Source: Clostridium estertheticum
Lineage (GTDB): Bacteria; Bacillota; Clostridia; Clostridiales; Clostridiaceae
Direction: 5' to 3'
Assembly: GCF_011065935.2 (NCBI RefSeq)
Contig: NZ_JAAMNH020000001.1
Coordinates: 2,625,001-2,689,000, forward strand
Length of the DNA: 64,000 nucleotides
Made by a program: the position numbers and the translations under genes. How positions within the stretch are numbered: position 1 is the first letter of the stretch; every line of letters begins with the position of its first letter. The notes beneath the pieces are model-generated. The model made no database searches. It was not told the origin of the DNA and saw only the letters and a program-made list of their open reading frames with translations. Shown piece after piece: positions 8,281 to 16,110 of the stretch.

Positions 8281-9215
8281 ATGGAATGACAACATTTTTA
8301 GCTGCAGCAATAGTTGCAGGAACTCCTCTGCTTTTTGCAACTCTTGGTGAAATATTGATAGAGAGAGCGGGTAACCTTAATCTTGGCGTAGAGGGTATGA
8401 TGCTTATGGGGGCCGTAATAGGTTTCTTAGTAGGGCTAAATACTGGAAATGTTTTTGCAGCTCTTCTAGGAGCCATGGTTGCTGGAGCATTTGGCGGCTT
8501 AATATTTGCTTTTTTAACAATATCCTTAAGGGCAAATCAAGTTGTTACTGGCCTTGCACTAGCTACCTTTGGAAGTGGTTTTTCAACTTTAATAGGCAAG
8601 CAATTGGTAGGGCAAACTGCACCTGCAGCCGTAAAAAATTTTTTTAGACCATGTTCAATTCCTGTAATAAGTGATATTCCTGTCATTGGACAAATATTTT
8701 TTAAACAGGATGCATTTGTTTATCTTGGGTATATATTAGCTGTGGTTATTGGTGTATATTTATATAATACTAGCAAAGGGTTAAATCTAAGGGCAATAGG
8801 AGAAAATCCAGGTTGTGCAGATGCAGCAAGTATAAATATTACATTATATAAGTATGTTCATATTTTACTTGGAGGAGCATTGTGTGGACTTGGAGGGGCT
8901 TACCTTTCACTTGTTTACATACCTAATTGGCAAGAAAATGTGGTGGCAGGTAGAGGGTGGATTGCCATAGCACTTGTTATATTTTCTGCATGGAATCCCT
9001 ATAAGGCAATATTTGGAGCATTTTTATTTGGGGGCCTTGATATAATAGGCTTTAGGCTTCAAGGAGCTGGAATTCAAGTAGTTTCTCAATATCTGGTAGA
9101 TATGCTTCCATATTTAGTTACAATAGCGATTCTTGTAATTGTATCTATGAAAAAATCTAAAAGAAATTCACCACCTAAGAATTTGGGAACCCCATATTTT
9201 AGGGAAGATAGATGA
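8277..9215 (+). CDS. Nucleoside ABC transporter permease (NupQ-like)
   Basis: 312-residue second permease of the same importer, with eight or more hydrophobic segments. Family features are ATLGEILIERAGNLNLGVEGMM near the N-terminus, LRANQVVTGLALATFGSG, and the RAIGENPGCADAASINITLYKY cytoplasmic loop that contacts the ATPase. Start and preceding stop share ATGA. A terminator follows at 9262, closing the riboswitch-controlled operon. Confidence 0.92.
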   Translation: MNGMTTFLAAAIVAGTPLLFATLGEILIERAGNLNLGVEGMMLMGAVIGFLVGLNTGNVFAALLGAMVAGAFGGLIFAFLTISLRANQVVTGLALATFGSGFSTLIGKQLVGQTAPAAVKNFFRPCSIPVISDIPVIGQIFFKQDAFVYLGYILAVVIGVYLYNTSKGLNLRAIGENPGCADAASINITLYKYVHILLGGALCGLGGAYLSLVYIPNWQENVVAGRGWIAIALVIFSAWNPYKAIFGAFLFGGLDIIGFRLQGAGIQVVSQYLVDMLPYLVTIAILVIVSMKKSKRNSPPKNLGTPYFREDR

Positions 9216-9261
9216 TAAAAATATAACTTTGAGTTTAGTTAAAAATTGGTTGCAGTCTCAT

Positions 9262-9298
9262 AGAGACAGACACTTCAGTCTGTCTCTTTATATTTTTT
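9262..9298 (+). terminator. Terminator of the nucleoside transporter operon
   Basis: 10-bp perfect stem AGAGACAGAC/GTCTGTCTCT with loop ACTTCA, followed by TTATATTTTTT. Confidence 0.88.
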
Positions 9299-9307
9299 GA
9301 ATATATC

Positions 9308-9336
9308 TTGACATAAAAAATTTATGGGATTATAAT
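9308..9336 (+). promoter_or_regulatory. Strong promoter of the marR-ABC exporter operon
   Basis: Consensus TTGACA (9308-9313) and TATAAT (9331-9336) with 17-bp spacing. The initiation region directly downstream is occupied by three 15-bp repeats. Confidence 0.85.
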
Positions 9337-9342
9337 ATACTT

Positions 9343-9387
9343 CGTAAGCGAAATATACGTAAGCGAAACATACGCAAGCGAAATACA
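9343..9387 (+). repeat. Three 15-bp direct repeats between promoter and marR gene
   Basis: Units CGTAAGCGAAATATA, CGTAAGCGAAACATA and CGCAAGCGAAATACA lie head to tail with no gap, 6 bases past the -10 box. The first unit together with the two preceding bases also makes the dyad TTCG-TAAG-CGAA. The position across the transcription start suggests an operator array for the MarR-type regulator encoded 19 bases later; that is inference. Confidence 0.8.
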
Positions 9388-9405
9388 TTTTAAGGCGGTG
9401 AACAA

Positions 9406-9846
9406 GTGGAAATATTAAATGAGAGTATGGAAGTTGCAAGCCTTTTTCAAGAGGTTATGCAGCTATTTAAACATAGTATGAACAAATTGCTTGAAGAAAC
9501 AGGTATGTCTGCACCTCAAGGCATGGTACTAGGACTTTTAAGTAAAAAAAAGAAGATTAAGATAACAGAACTTAGTCATGAGCTTTGTTTATCCAATAGT
9601 ACTGTATCTGGAATCGTGGATAGGCTTGAGAAGCAACAAATGGTGGTAAGAGAAAGAAGTGAAAGTGACAAGAGGGTAGTTTATGTAAGCATATCACCAA
9701 ACTTCAAAGACATGCATGAAGCCTTTCATAAGCAATTTCAAAAAAATATTCAAAATACTATGAGTAAAGGAAGCATTGATGAACTTCATAAAATTTTTGA
9801 AGGATTAAGTACACTTAAGAAGCTTTTAAGCGACCAACAAAAATAA
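9406..9846 (+). CDS. MarR-family transcriptional regulator
   Basis: 146-residue winged-helix regulator. The recognition region KITELSHELCLSNSTVSGIVDRLEKQQMVVRERSESDKRVV (residues ~51-90) is a clear MarR winged helix with the D-x-R wing. The GTG start is chosen because AAGGCGGTG lies 6 bases upstream. It is 30 bp ahead of a heterodimeric ABC exporter in the same direction, so it most likely represses that operon and itself until a toxic ligand binds. The 15-bp repeats just upstream are the likely operator. Confidence 0.93.
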   Translation: MEILNESMEVASLFQEVMQLFKHSMNKLLEETGMSAPQGMVLGLLSKKKKIKITELSHELCLSNSTVSGIVDRLEKQQMVVRERSESDKRVVYVSISPNFKDMHEAFHKQFQKNIQNTMSKGSIDELHKIFEGLSTLKKLLSDQQK

Positions 9847-9876
9847 AACAATAACAATGAATGGGGATGGTATTAA

Positions 9877-11652
9877 ATGATTAAATTGTTCAGATTTTTA
9901 AAACAATACACATTGCAGATATTGGCAATAGTTGTATTGGTTTTTACTCAAGTACTTGCAAACCTATATTTACCAACATTGATGGCTGATATAGTAGACA
10001 AAGGTATAATGCAAAAAGATGTAGTTCAAACCATTTCATTTTTAGGCTTTACAGGAGCTTATAAAGGGGTAGATTACATTATTAGAATAGGTGGTTTTAT
10101 GCTACTAATATCAGCAGGTGGTGCTATATGCTCAGTTGTAGCTTCATTCCTATCTTCAAGAACAGCTGTGGGACTTGGTAGGATTATTCGTAACAAATTG
10201 TTTGCGAAAGTTGAAGGATTCTCGCTACATGAATTTGATAAGGTAGGTACTGCTACCCTAATAACTAGAACAACAAATGACGTTACTCAAATTCAAACAG
10301 TAACAGTAATGATGTTTTCTATTATGCTTTTTGCTCCTTTAACCGCTATAGGCGGTGTTGTTATGGCTTTAAGAGAGGATACATCACTAACATGGATTTT
10401 TGCTGTTGTAGTTCCACTACTTGGAATAATTATTGCAGCAACTCTTAAATACGCAATGCCATTATTTAAATTAATGCAAGTGAAAATAGATAAATTGAAT
10501 CTTGTATTACGTGAAAAGCTTACTGGCATTAGGGTAATACGCTCTTTTAACCGTGTAGATACTGAAAAAGTTAGATTCGATGATGCAAATGCTGACCTTA
10601 TGGACAATGCTGTAAAGGTCAATAAAATCATGGCGTTTTTATTACCAATAATGATGCTAATTATGAATGTTACAACAGTTGCTATTATTTGGTTTGGTGG
10701 TAAAAGAATAGACGCTGGTAGTATGGAAGTTGGTTCATTAATAGCATTTATACAATACGGAATGCAAATTTTATTCGGTTTCTTAATGCTTGCTATGGTA
10801 TTTATAATGATACCTAGGGCTCAAGCTTCTGCAATAAGAATAAATGAAGTATTAGACATGGAACCAGAAATTATAGATCCAAAGAATGCAATTCTAGCTG
10901 ACAAAGAAAGTGGATATGTGGAATTTGTGGATGTGTCTTTTAGCTACCCAGGTGCAGAACAACCAGCTATTAGCAATATAACCTTTAGTGCAATGCCTGG
11001 AGAAATAACAGCTATTATTGGTGGCACAGGTTCTGGTAAATCTACCCTTGTAAACTTAATACCTCGTTTTTATGATGCATCTAGTGGTTCCGTACTAGTG
11101 GATGGTGTAGATGTACGCGAAATGAGTCAAGAGTCCCTAAGGTCAAAAATAGGGTTCGTTCCTCAAAATACGGTACTCTTTTCTGGAACTATTGCTGATA
11201 ATATTAAATTTGGTAAGGATAGTGCTACTGCTGAGGAAATTCAACATGCAGCTACTGTAGCACAAGCTACAGAATTTGTTAATGGAATGAAAGATGGCTA
11301 TGAACATGTTATTGCTCAAGGAGGAACAAATGTTTCAGGAGGACAAAAACAACGTTTATCTATAGCACGTGCCTTAATTAGACAACCTGAAATATACATT
11401 TTTGATGACAGTTTTTCAGCTCTTGATTTTAAAACTGACGCAAAACTTCGTGCAGCACTTAAAAAGGAAACAGCAAAATCTACTGTACTTATTATTGCTC
11501 AAAGAGTTGCAACGGTTATGGACGCGGATAGAATCATAGTCTTAGATGATGGTAAAATAGCAGGAATGGGAACACATAAGGAACTTTTAACTAGTTGCAA
11601 GATATATCATGAGATTGTATCTTCACAGCTTTCAGAGGAGGAATTAGCATGA
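9877..11652 (+). CDS. Heterodimeric ABC exporter, subunit with degenerate ATP site
   Basis: 591-residue half-transporter: six membrane helices in residues ~1-320 and a nucleotide-binding domain in ~340-591. Walker A GGTGSGKST is at about 385 and the signature VSGGQKQR near 485. The catalytic Glu after Walker B is Asp (IFDDSFSALD, ~508) and the switch His is Gln (IAQRVATV). This is the classical non-catalytic site pattern of heterodimeric exporters such as TM287/288 or BmrCD, so it needs its partner encoded next (4-bp overlap). Expected role: efflux of drugs, lipids or peptides, substrate unknown. Regulated by the upstream MarR gene. Confidence 0.92.
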   Translation: MIKLFRFLKQYTLQILAIVVLVFTQVLANLYLPTLMADIVDKGIMQKDVVQTISFLGFTGAYKGVDYIIRIGGFMLLISAGGAICSVVASFLSSRTAVGLGRIIRNKLFAKVEGFSLHEFDKVGTATLITRTTNDVTQIQTVTVMMFSIMLFAPLTAIGGVVMALREDTSLTWIFAVVVPLLGIIIAATLKYAMPLFKLMQVKIDKLNLVLREKLTGIRVIRSFNRVDTEKVRFDDANADLMDNAVKVNKIMAFLLPIMMLIMNVTTVAIIWFGGKRIDAGSMEVGSLIAFIQYGMQILFGFLMLAMVFIMIPRAQASAIRINEVLDMEPEIIDPKNAILADKESGYVEFVDVSFSYPGAEQPAISNITFSAMPGEITAIIGGTGSGKSTLVNLIPRFYDASSGSVLVDGVDVREMSQESLRSKIGFVPQNTVLFSGTIADNIKFGKDSATAEEIQHAATVAQATEFVNGMKDGYEHVIAQGGTNVSGGQKQRLSIARALIRQPEIYIFDDSFSALDFKTDAKLRAALKKETAKSTVLIIAQRVATVMDADRIIVLDDGKIAGMGTHKELLTSCKIYHEIVSSQLSEEELA

Positions 11653-13658
11653 GTGAGAATAAAAAAGGTAGATCAGGCGGAGGTATGGGACGTCCAGGTG
11701 GTGGACCAATGGGATCCTTTTCTGGCCCTGTAGTAAAAGCAAAGGACTTCAAAGGAACTTTAAAAAGACTTTTAAGTTACTTAAAGCCACAAAGAGTTAA
11801 TTTTATACTAGTATTTATATTTGCAATCATCAGTACTGTTTTTAGTATAGTAGGACCTAAGATTTCAGGTAAAGCTATAACTAAACTATTTGAAGGTATA
11901 ATGAGTAAATTTGGATTAATTAAGCTTCTTTCGGAGCAGGATAAAATAACAGCGGTCATAAAGGCTAATCCTGCAGCTGCGAAGAGTCCAAAAGTAATTG
12001 AGGGTACGGCTCAAATTAAAGCTGGAATAACTAAGATAATGGATTTAAATGGCGGTAAAATAGATTTTTCATATATAAAGAACATTATTTTATTATTACT
12101 TGCACTATATTTAATAAGCACACTTTTTGGTTTCCTTCAACAATATATTATGGCTGGAGTTGCTCAGAAAACTGTTTATAATTTGCGTAAGGACGTTGAT
12201 AATAAGCTGTCAATCTTACCTCTAAAATTCTATGATGCAAGAACTCATGGTGAGATATTAAGTCGTGTAACAAACGATATTGATAATATTTCAACCACCC
12301 TGCAACAAAGTCTTACTCAGCTTATTACATCTATTGTTACCATCCTAGGTGTTATCATTATGATGCTCACAATAAGCCCACTACTTACACTTGTGGTTAT
12401 TTTAACATTGCCACTATATATTGTTGTGACAGCTTTTGTTGCAAAACGCTCTCAGAAATATTTCGCAGCGCAACAAAAAGAAATTGGAGCGCTCAATGGT
12501 CATGTTGAAGAAATGTACACTGGCCACAAAATTGTTAAATCCTTTGGACACGAGAAAGATTCAATTGAGGAGTTTAGAAATATTAATGATAGGTTATACA
12601 ACTCAGGTTGGAAAGCTCAGTTCATATCCGGGATAATAATGCCTATGATGAGATTTGTTGGTAATATAGGTTATGTAATAGTTTGCGTTGTTGGAGGTTA
12701 TTTAGCAACACAAGGAAGAATTACTATTGGTGATATTCAAGCCTTTATCCAATATTCAAGTCAGTTTACTCAGCCAATAGTTCAAACTGCAAATATTGCT
12801 AATATAATGCAATCAACAATTGCATCTGCTGAACGTGTTTTTGAGCTTTTAGATGAAATTGAAGAGTTACCAGATGCTAAAGGCGCGAGAATTATAGAAT
12901 TACCTAAAGGCGAAGTTAAGTTTGAACATGTTGACTTTAGCTATAAGGCAGATGAACCTCTTATTACGAACATGAACATTGATGTAAAACGAGGTCATAC
13001 AATCGCAATTGTTGGACCAACAGGAGCTGGTAAAACTACCCTTGTTAACTTGCTTATGCGTTTCTATGAAATAGGTGCAGGTAAGATTACAATTGATGGA
13101 GTAGATATTAGAGACATAAAACGTGCAGAACTACGTAATATGTTTGGGATGGTACTTCAAGATACTTGGCTCTTTAATGGTACTATAATGGATAATATTG
13201 CTTATGGTAAAGAGGGAGCTACAAATGAAGAAATTATAGAGGCTGCAAGAGCAGCTCATGCACACCACTTTATTAAGACTCTTCCCGATGGATATAATAC
13301 AATACTAAATGAAGAAGCTTCAAATATATCACAGGGTCAAAAACAACTTCTTACTATAGCTAGGGCAATACTTGCAAATCCAACTATTATGATACTTGAC
13401 GAAGCTACAAGCAGCGTTGACTCAAGAACAGAAGTTTATATACAAAGAGCTATGACAGAGCTTATGCAAAATAGAACAAGCTTTGTAATTGCTCATAGAC
13501 TTTCTACAATTAGAGATGCAGAGTTAATACTAGTTATGAATAAAGGAAGTATTATTGAGATGGGGAGTCATAATGAACTTCTTGCTCAGAAGGGTTTTTA
13601 TGAAGATCTGTATAATAGTCAATTTGCTGGTGCAAATTTAGATAATGAAGTAGTATAA
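11649..13658 (+). CDS. Heterodimeric ABC exporter, catalytic subunit
   Basis: 669-residue half-transporter and partner of the preceding gene. It opens with a Gly-rich cytoplasmic leader (about 25 residues), continues with KDFKGTLKRLLSYLKP and six membrane helices including an unusually long extracytoplasmic stretch between helices 1 and 2 (~55-145), then the ATPase. Walker A GPTGAGKTT is at ~457, the signature ISQGQKQLL at ~560, and Walker B LDEATSSVD (catalytic Glu present) with switch IAHRLSTI. Thus one consensus and one degenerate site per heterodimer. A 16-bp hairpin follows the gene. Confidence 0.92.
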   Translation: MSENKKGRSGGGMGRPGGGPMGSFSGPVVKAKDFKGTLKRLLSYLKPQRVNFILVFIFAIISTVFSIVGPKISGKAITKLFEGIMSKFGLIKLLSEQDKITAVIKANPAAAKSPKVIEGTAQIKAGITKIMDLNGGKIDFSYIKNIILLLLALYLISTLFGFLQQYIMAGVAQKTVYNLRKDVDNKLSILPLKFYDARTHGEILSRVTNDIDNISTTLQQSLTQLITSIVTILGVIIMMLTISPLLTLVVILTLPLYIVVTAFVAKRSQKYFAAQQKEIGALNGHVEEMYTGHKIVKSFGHEKDSIEEFRNINDRLYNSGWKAQFISGIIMPMMRFVGNIGYVIVCVVGGYLATQGRITIGDIQAFIQYSSQFTQPIVQTANIANIMQSTIASAERVFELLDEIEELPDAKGARIIELPKGEVKFEHVDFSYKADEPLITNMNIDVKRGHTIAIVGPTGAGKTTLVNLLMRFYEIGAGKITIDGVDIRDIKRAELRNMFGMVLQDTWLFNGTIMDNIAYGKEGATNEEIIEAARAAHAHHFIKTLPDGYNTILNEEASNISQGQKQLLTIARAILANPTIMILDEATSSVDSRTEVYIQRAMTELMQNRTSFVIAHRLSTIRDAELILVMNKGSIIEMGSHNELLAQKGFYEDLYNSQFAGANLDNEVV

Positions 13659-13672
13659 AAGAAAATATAAAT

Positions 13673-13711
13673 AAGGCTATGTTACCATTATTTAGATGGT
13701 AACATAGCCTT
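13673..13711. terminator. Bidirectional terminator between exporter and SGNH gene
   Basis: Perfect 16-bp stem (AAGGCTATGTTACCAT and complement) with a 7-base loop between two convergent genes. Both flanks are AT-rich. Confidence 0.75.
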
Positions 13712-13718
13712 AAATTAA

Positions 13719-14435
13719 TTATACTTGTAATAAAAAATTATAGTTTTCACTTATAAATTTTAATATAACAGTAGCTATTAATGATTGACCATCAATATTT
13801 GGATGGATACCATCCTTACATAAAAACTCACTGTAATTACGGTGTTTTAAAAACTCTGTTCTTACATCTATCAGAACAGTACTAGTTTCATTAGCTACTT
13901 CCGTAATAATTTTATTATATGAACTATGCCAATTGAAGAGAGCATCCTTTGTTCCTAGCCAATGTAAAATATTTTCCTCAGCAAAAGAATCTTCCTTAGT
14001 AATCCATTTGAAGTATTTTAGTGGATCCAGTGGTGGTAAAGTCATAAGTACAGGTAATATGTGATTATTCTTTAAGGTATCAATCATTGTAAGTAGTGTT
14101 TCACGAAACGTAGAAATATCAGTATTTGGTTTGTATTCCTCGTCAGGATTTTTAGCAATGTCATCCCATTTATAATCACAGTCATTACCACCAAATTCTA
14201 TTAAAACTATATCAGGTGATTTCTTTATGACATCATTATACATTTTACTAACGCCCCTCATAATTGTACTACCAAATTTACCTGCATTGTATACTTGCCC
14301 TTTTATTTTATTTCCAATGATACTTGTAAAGTTTTCTTTTAAAGTTGAATATTTAGATTTTTCTTCATCGTAAATAATTCCCTTGGTAATAGAATCACCA
14401 AATGCTATAAGAATGTAACTATCTTTTATTTTCAT
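13719..14435 (-). CDS. SGNH/GDSL-type hydrolase
   Basis: 238-residue esterase/lipase-fold enzyme. Block I FGDSITKG has the nucleophile Ser, the Gly/Asn oxyanion blocks appear as NAGKFGST and FGGNDC, and block V is DGIHPNIDGQS with the Asp/His pair. No signal peptide is visible, so it is probably cytosolic; the substrate (acyl ester, acetylated sugar) is unknown. An in-frame TTG lies 15 bases further upstream but GGAGG is 6 bases before the ATG chosen here. It is single, convergent with the exporter operon and separated from it by a hairpin. Confidence 0.88.
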   Translation of the reverse strand: MKIKDSYILIAFGDSITKGIIYDEEKSKYSTLKENFTSIIGNKIKGQVYNAGKFGSTIMRGVSKMYNDVIKKSPDIVLIEFGGNDCDYKWDDIAKNPDEEYKPNTDISTFRETLLTMIDTLKNNHILPVLMTLPPLDPLKYFKWITKEDSFAEENILHWLGTKDALFNWHSSYNKIITEVANETSTVLIDVRTEFLKHRNYSEFLCKDGIHPNIDGQSLIATVILKFISENYNFLLQV

Positions 14436-14649
14436 AATTTGCCTCCACAAAATTAAATATTAAACCCAGTAATATTTTGATATAATTCATTTAATGTATA
14501 TTGACAATATATCATATAATTATAAAAAACACAATACATAGTTATTAAAACCAGGTAATGAATAAAAATATCACTAACATTAAAATCTCATAGAAATATT
14601 ATCATTATAATATTTTCCAAAAGGCTTATAATATATACGCAGAAGCTAC

Positions 14650-14678
14650 TTGCCAACTAGGCGTCATTAATGTAAAAT
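14650..14678 (+). promoter_or_regulatory. Candidate promoter for the YcxB-like gene
   Basis: TTGCCA and TAAAAT spaced by 17 bp, 60 bases before the start codon. The rest of the 302-base gap (14436-14737) is AT-rich with no other recognisable element. Confidence 0.45.
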
Positions 14679-14737
14679 ATAGACACAATATTTTAATTTT
14701 TTATGATATTCTAATTGTAAAGTTGAGGGGGATTTTT

Positions 14738-15268
14738 ATGAAAATTGATTATCAACTAACTAAACAGGACTATATAGATTTTAATATGAATTACATGAGT
14801 AATTCAAAGACTATTAAAAGGTTATTCATAGCTCAAAGATACATTGTTCCTATAATGTTTTTAGTATTACCATTTGTTTTGATAAGAGTTACAAGTATTC
14901 CACTGGGGTATTGGTTTAAAATTTTTTTAGTATGTAGCGTGCTATGGGTTATATTTTATCCCAAATATTTTAAATGGACTGTATCAAAAAGAATTATAAA
15001 AATGCTAGATGAAGGTGATAACACAGATATGTTAGGTAAACGTTCTTTGACACTTACAGAAAAGGGTATTATTGATTGTAGTACACTAAGTGAATCAAAG
15101 ACAGATTGGAGTGTTATTGAAAAAATAACACAAACCCAAAAACATATTTTTATATTTATTAGTTCCGTTGCGGCTTATATTCTACCAGTTCACGTATTTA
15201 AAAATGAGAATGAAAAAAAGAGATTTATTGATAAATTAAATTATATGGTCCAGAAAGCTAAAGACTAA
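14738..15268 (+). CDS. YcxB-like membrane protein
   Basis: 176 residues: a short N-terminal cytoplasmic stretch (DYQLTKQDYIDFNMNYM), two adjacent membrane helices (about residues 35-52 and 57-75) and a C-terminal domain of the YcxB-like type (KRSLTLTEKGIIDCSTLSESKTDWSVIEKI...HIFIFISSVAAYILPVHVF), resembling a PH-like fold. Function of the family is unknown. ATG 14738 is preferred to an in-frame TTG at 14723 because GAGGGGG is positioned just before it. It appears to be a single-gene unit. Confidence 0.75.
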   Translation: MKIDYQLTKQDYIDFNMNYMSNSKTIKRLFIAQRYIVPIMFLVLPFVLIRVTSIPLGYWFKIFLVCSVLWVIFYPKYFKWTVSKRIIKMLDEGDNTDMLGKRSLTLTEKGIIDCSTLSESKTDWSVIEKITQTQKHIFIFISSVAAYILPVHVFKNENEKKRFIDKLNYMVQKAKD

Positions 15269-15357
15269 CAATATTATCATGCAAGAGCAATTGGTATTAT
15301 AAATAGATAGTAATAATGAAATGTTTTTTAATTAGAGCTCCCTTTAATTAAATATTA

Positions 15358-15393
15358 ACAAAAATAAAACCCTAAAACGGGTTTTATTTTTGT
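15358..15393 (-). terminator. Terminator overlapping the stop codon of the small Cys-Cys protein gene
   Basis: 15-bp perfect stem (ACAAAAATAAAACCC and complement, 6-base loop). The stop codon of the minus-strand gene lies inside the stem; the transcript then continues into AT-rich DNA. It could act in both directions, also ending the YcxB-like transcript. Confidence 0.65.
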
Positions 15394-15530
15394 GGTTTAG
15401 TTGGATTAGGTTTATTAGGTTTATTAGCGTTTAATCCACAGCAACCTAATTTCTTATCACCAAAACTCTCTTCGTTGGCTTTTTCTAAGTCTTTTATAAA
15501 ATTATTGAACCATTGTTTTAAAGATTTCAT
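15384..15530 (-). CDS. Small Cys-Cys motif protein (LDCC-like, putative metal-binding)
   Basis: A 48-residue protein too short for most gene finders. Support: GGAGG six bases before ATG, a full open frame and a terminator at its end. It starts MKSLKQWFNNFIKDLEKANE, then ESFGDKKLGCCGLN, then a Lys/Asn/Pro-rich tail. The layout matches the tiny clostridial proteins named for a C-terminal Leu-Asp-Cys-Cys motif and presumed to bind metal; here the motif reads Leu-Gly-Cys-Cys. Function is unknown. It is transcribed on the minus strand between two unrelated plus-strand units. Confidence 0.65.
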   Translation of the reverse strand: MKSLKQWFNNFIKDLEKANEESFGDKKLGCCGLNANKPNKPNPTKPQK

Positions 15531-15612
15531 TAATAGCCTCCATCGAATTTAGTTTATATAATTATTATATATAAAATCATTTTAACACTATTATATGAAG
15601 AAAATATAAAGA

Positions 15613-15723
15613 TTGGTAAACAAGATATATACGGAGTCAAACTTTCTTAAATACATTTTAGCTCATCCTGAATTGCAAATAGCTGATGAGGAGTTTGACC
15701 ACTTCTGTGATAAAATATATTAA
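15613..15723 (+). other. Short unassigned open frame, possible gene remnant
   Basis: A 36-codon frame from TTG without a ribosome binding site. Its peptide, SNFLKYILAHPELQIADEEF then DHFCDKIY, has ordinary protein-like composition in otherwise AT-rich DNA, so it may be the tail of a lost gene or the body of a small RNA that ends at the terminator 74 bases later. Weak support only. Confidence 0.25.
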
Positions 15724-15796
15724 GGCAAAGCAAGAAGCGGTAATATATTTTAAAAGTTTATAAAACTTGATAATAAATTGAAACTATAGAAAAATA

Positions 15797-15832
15797 GAGT
15801 TAGTAGATAAATATCTGCTGGCTCTTTTTTTT
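15797..15832 (+). terminator. Orphan strong intrinsic terminator
   Basis: A 13-bp stem (GAGTTAGTAGATA with TATCTGCTGGCTC, three G-T pairs) is followed by eight T. No recognised plus-strand gene ends nearby (the last is at 15268), so it closes an unassigned transcript, perhaps starting in 15540-15615. Confidence 0.75.
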
Positions 15833-16068
15833 AATAACAATATTCCTGCATAAAATTATTTTTTTTATAAAGTGAATTATTCTTTGGCAAAATAGTGTTA
15901 GGCCTATTATTATATAAATTAATATTACAGGCATATAATTGGAGCTATATGCATAAAACTTATATTAACAGAATTGAGAAAATAAACAAACTAGTTATTG
16001 CAATCAAGCAAATAAAAGTGTGGTACTCTTGAAAACGCAGTTTTTACTTATTTTTAATTGAATAAAAA

Positions 16069-16086
16069 GATAGTGCTAACACTATC
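16069..16086. promoter_or_regulatory. Dyad ahead of the branched-chain amino acid transporter operon
   Basis: GATAGTG-CTAA-CACTATC, a perfect 7-bp inverted repeat ending 13 bases before the GGGGG ribosome binding site of the lipoprotein gene. It could be an operator or a 5' stabilising hairpin. The remainder of 15833-16068 shows no recognisable riboswitch or gene. Confidence 0.45.
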
Positions 16087-16110
16087 AAAATAAAAAATAG
16101 GGGGAATAAA

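Noticed and set aside
9343..9387. Replication-origin iterons
   Set aside because: Only three units, located at a promoter of a MarR operon, with no replication gene nearby.
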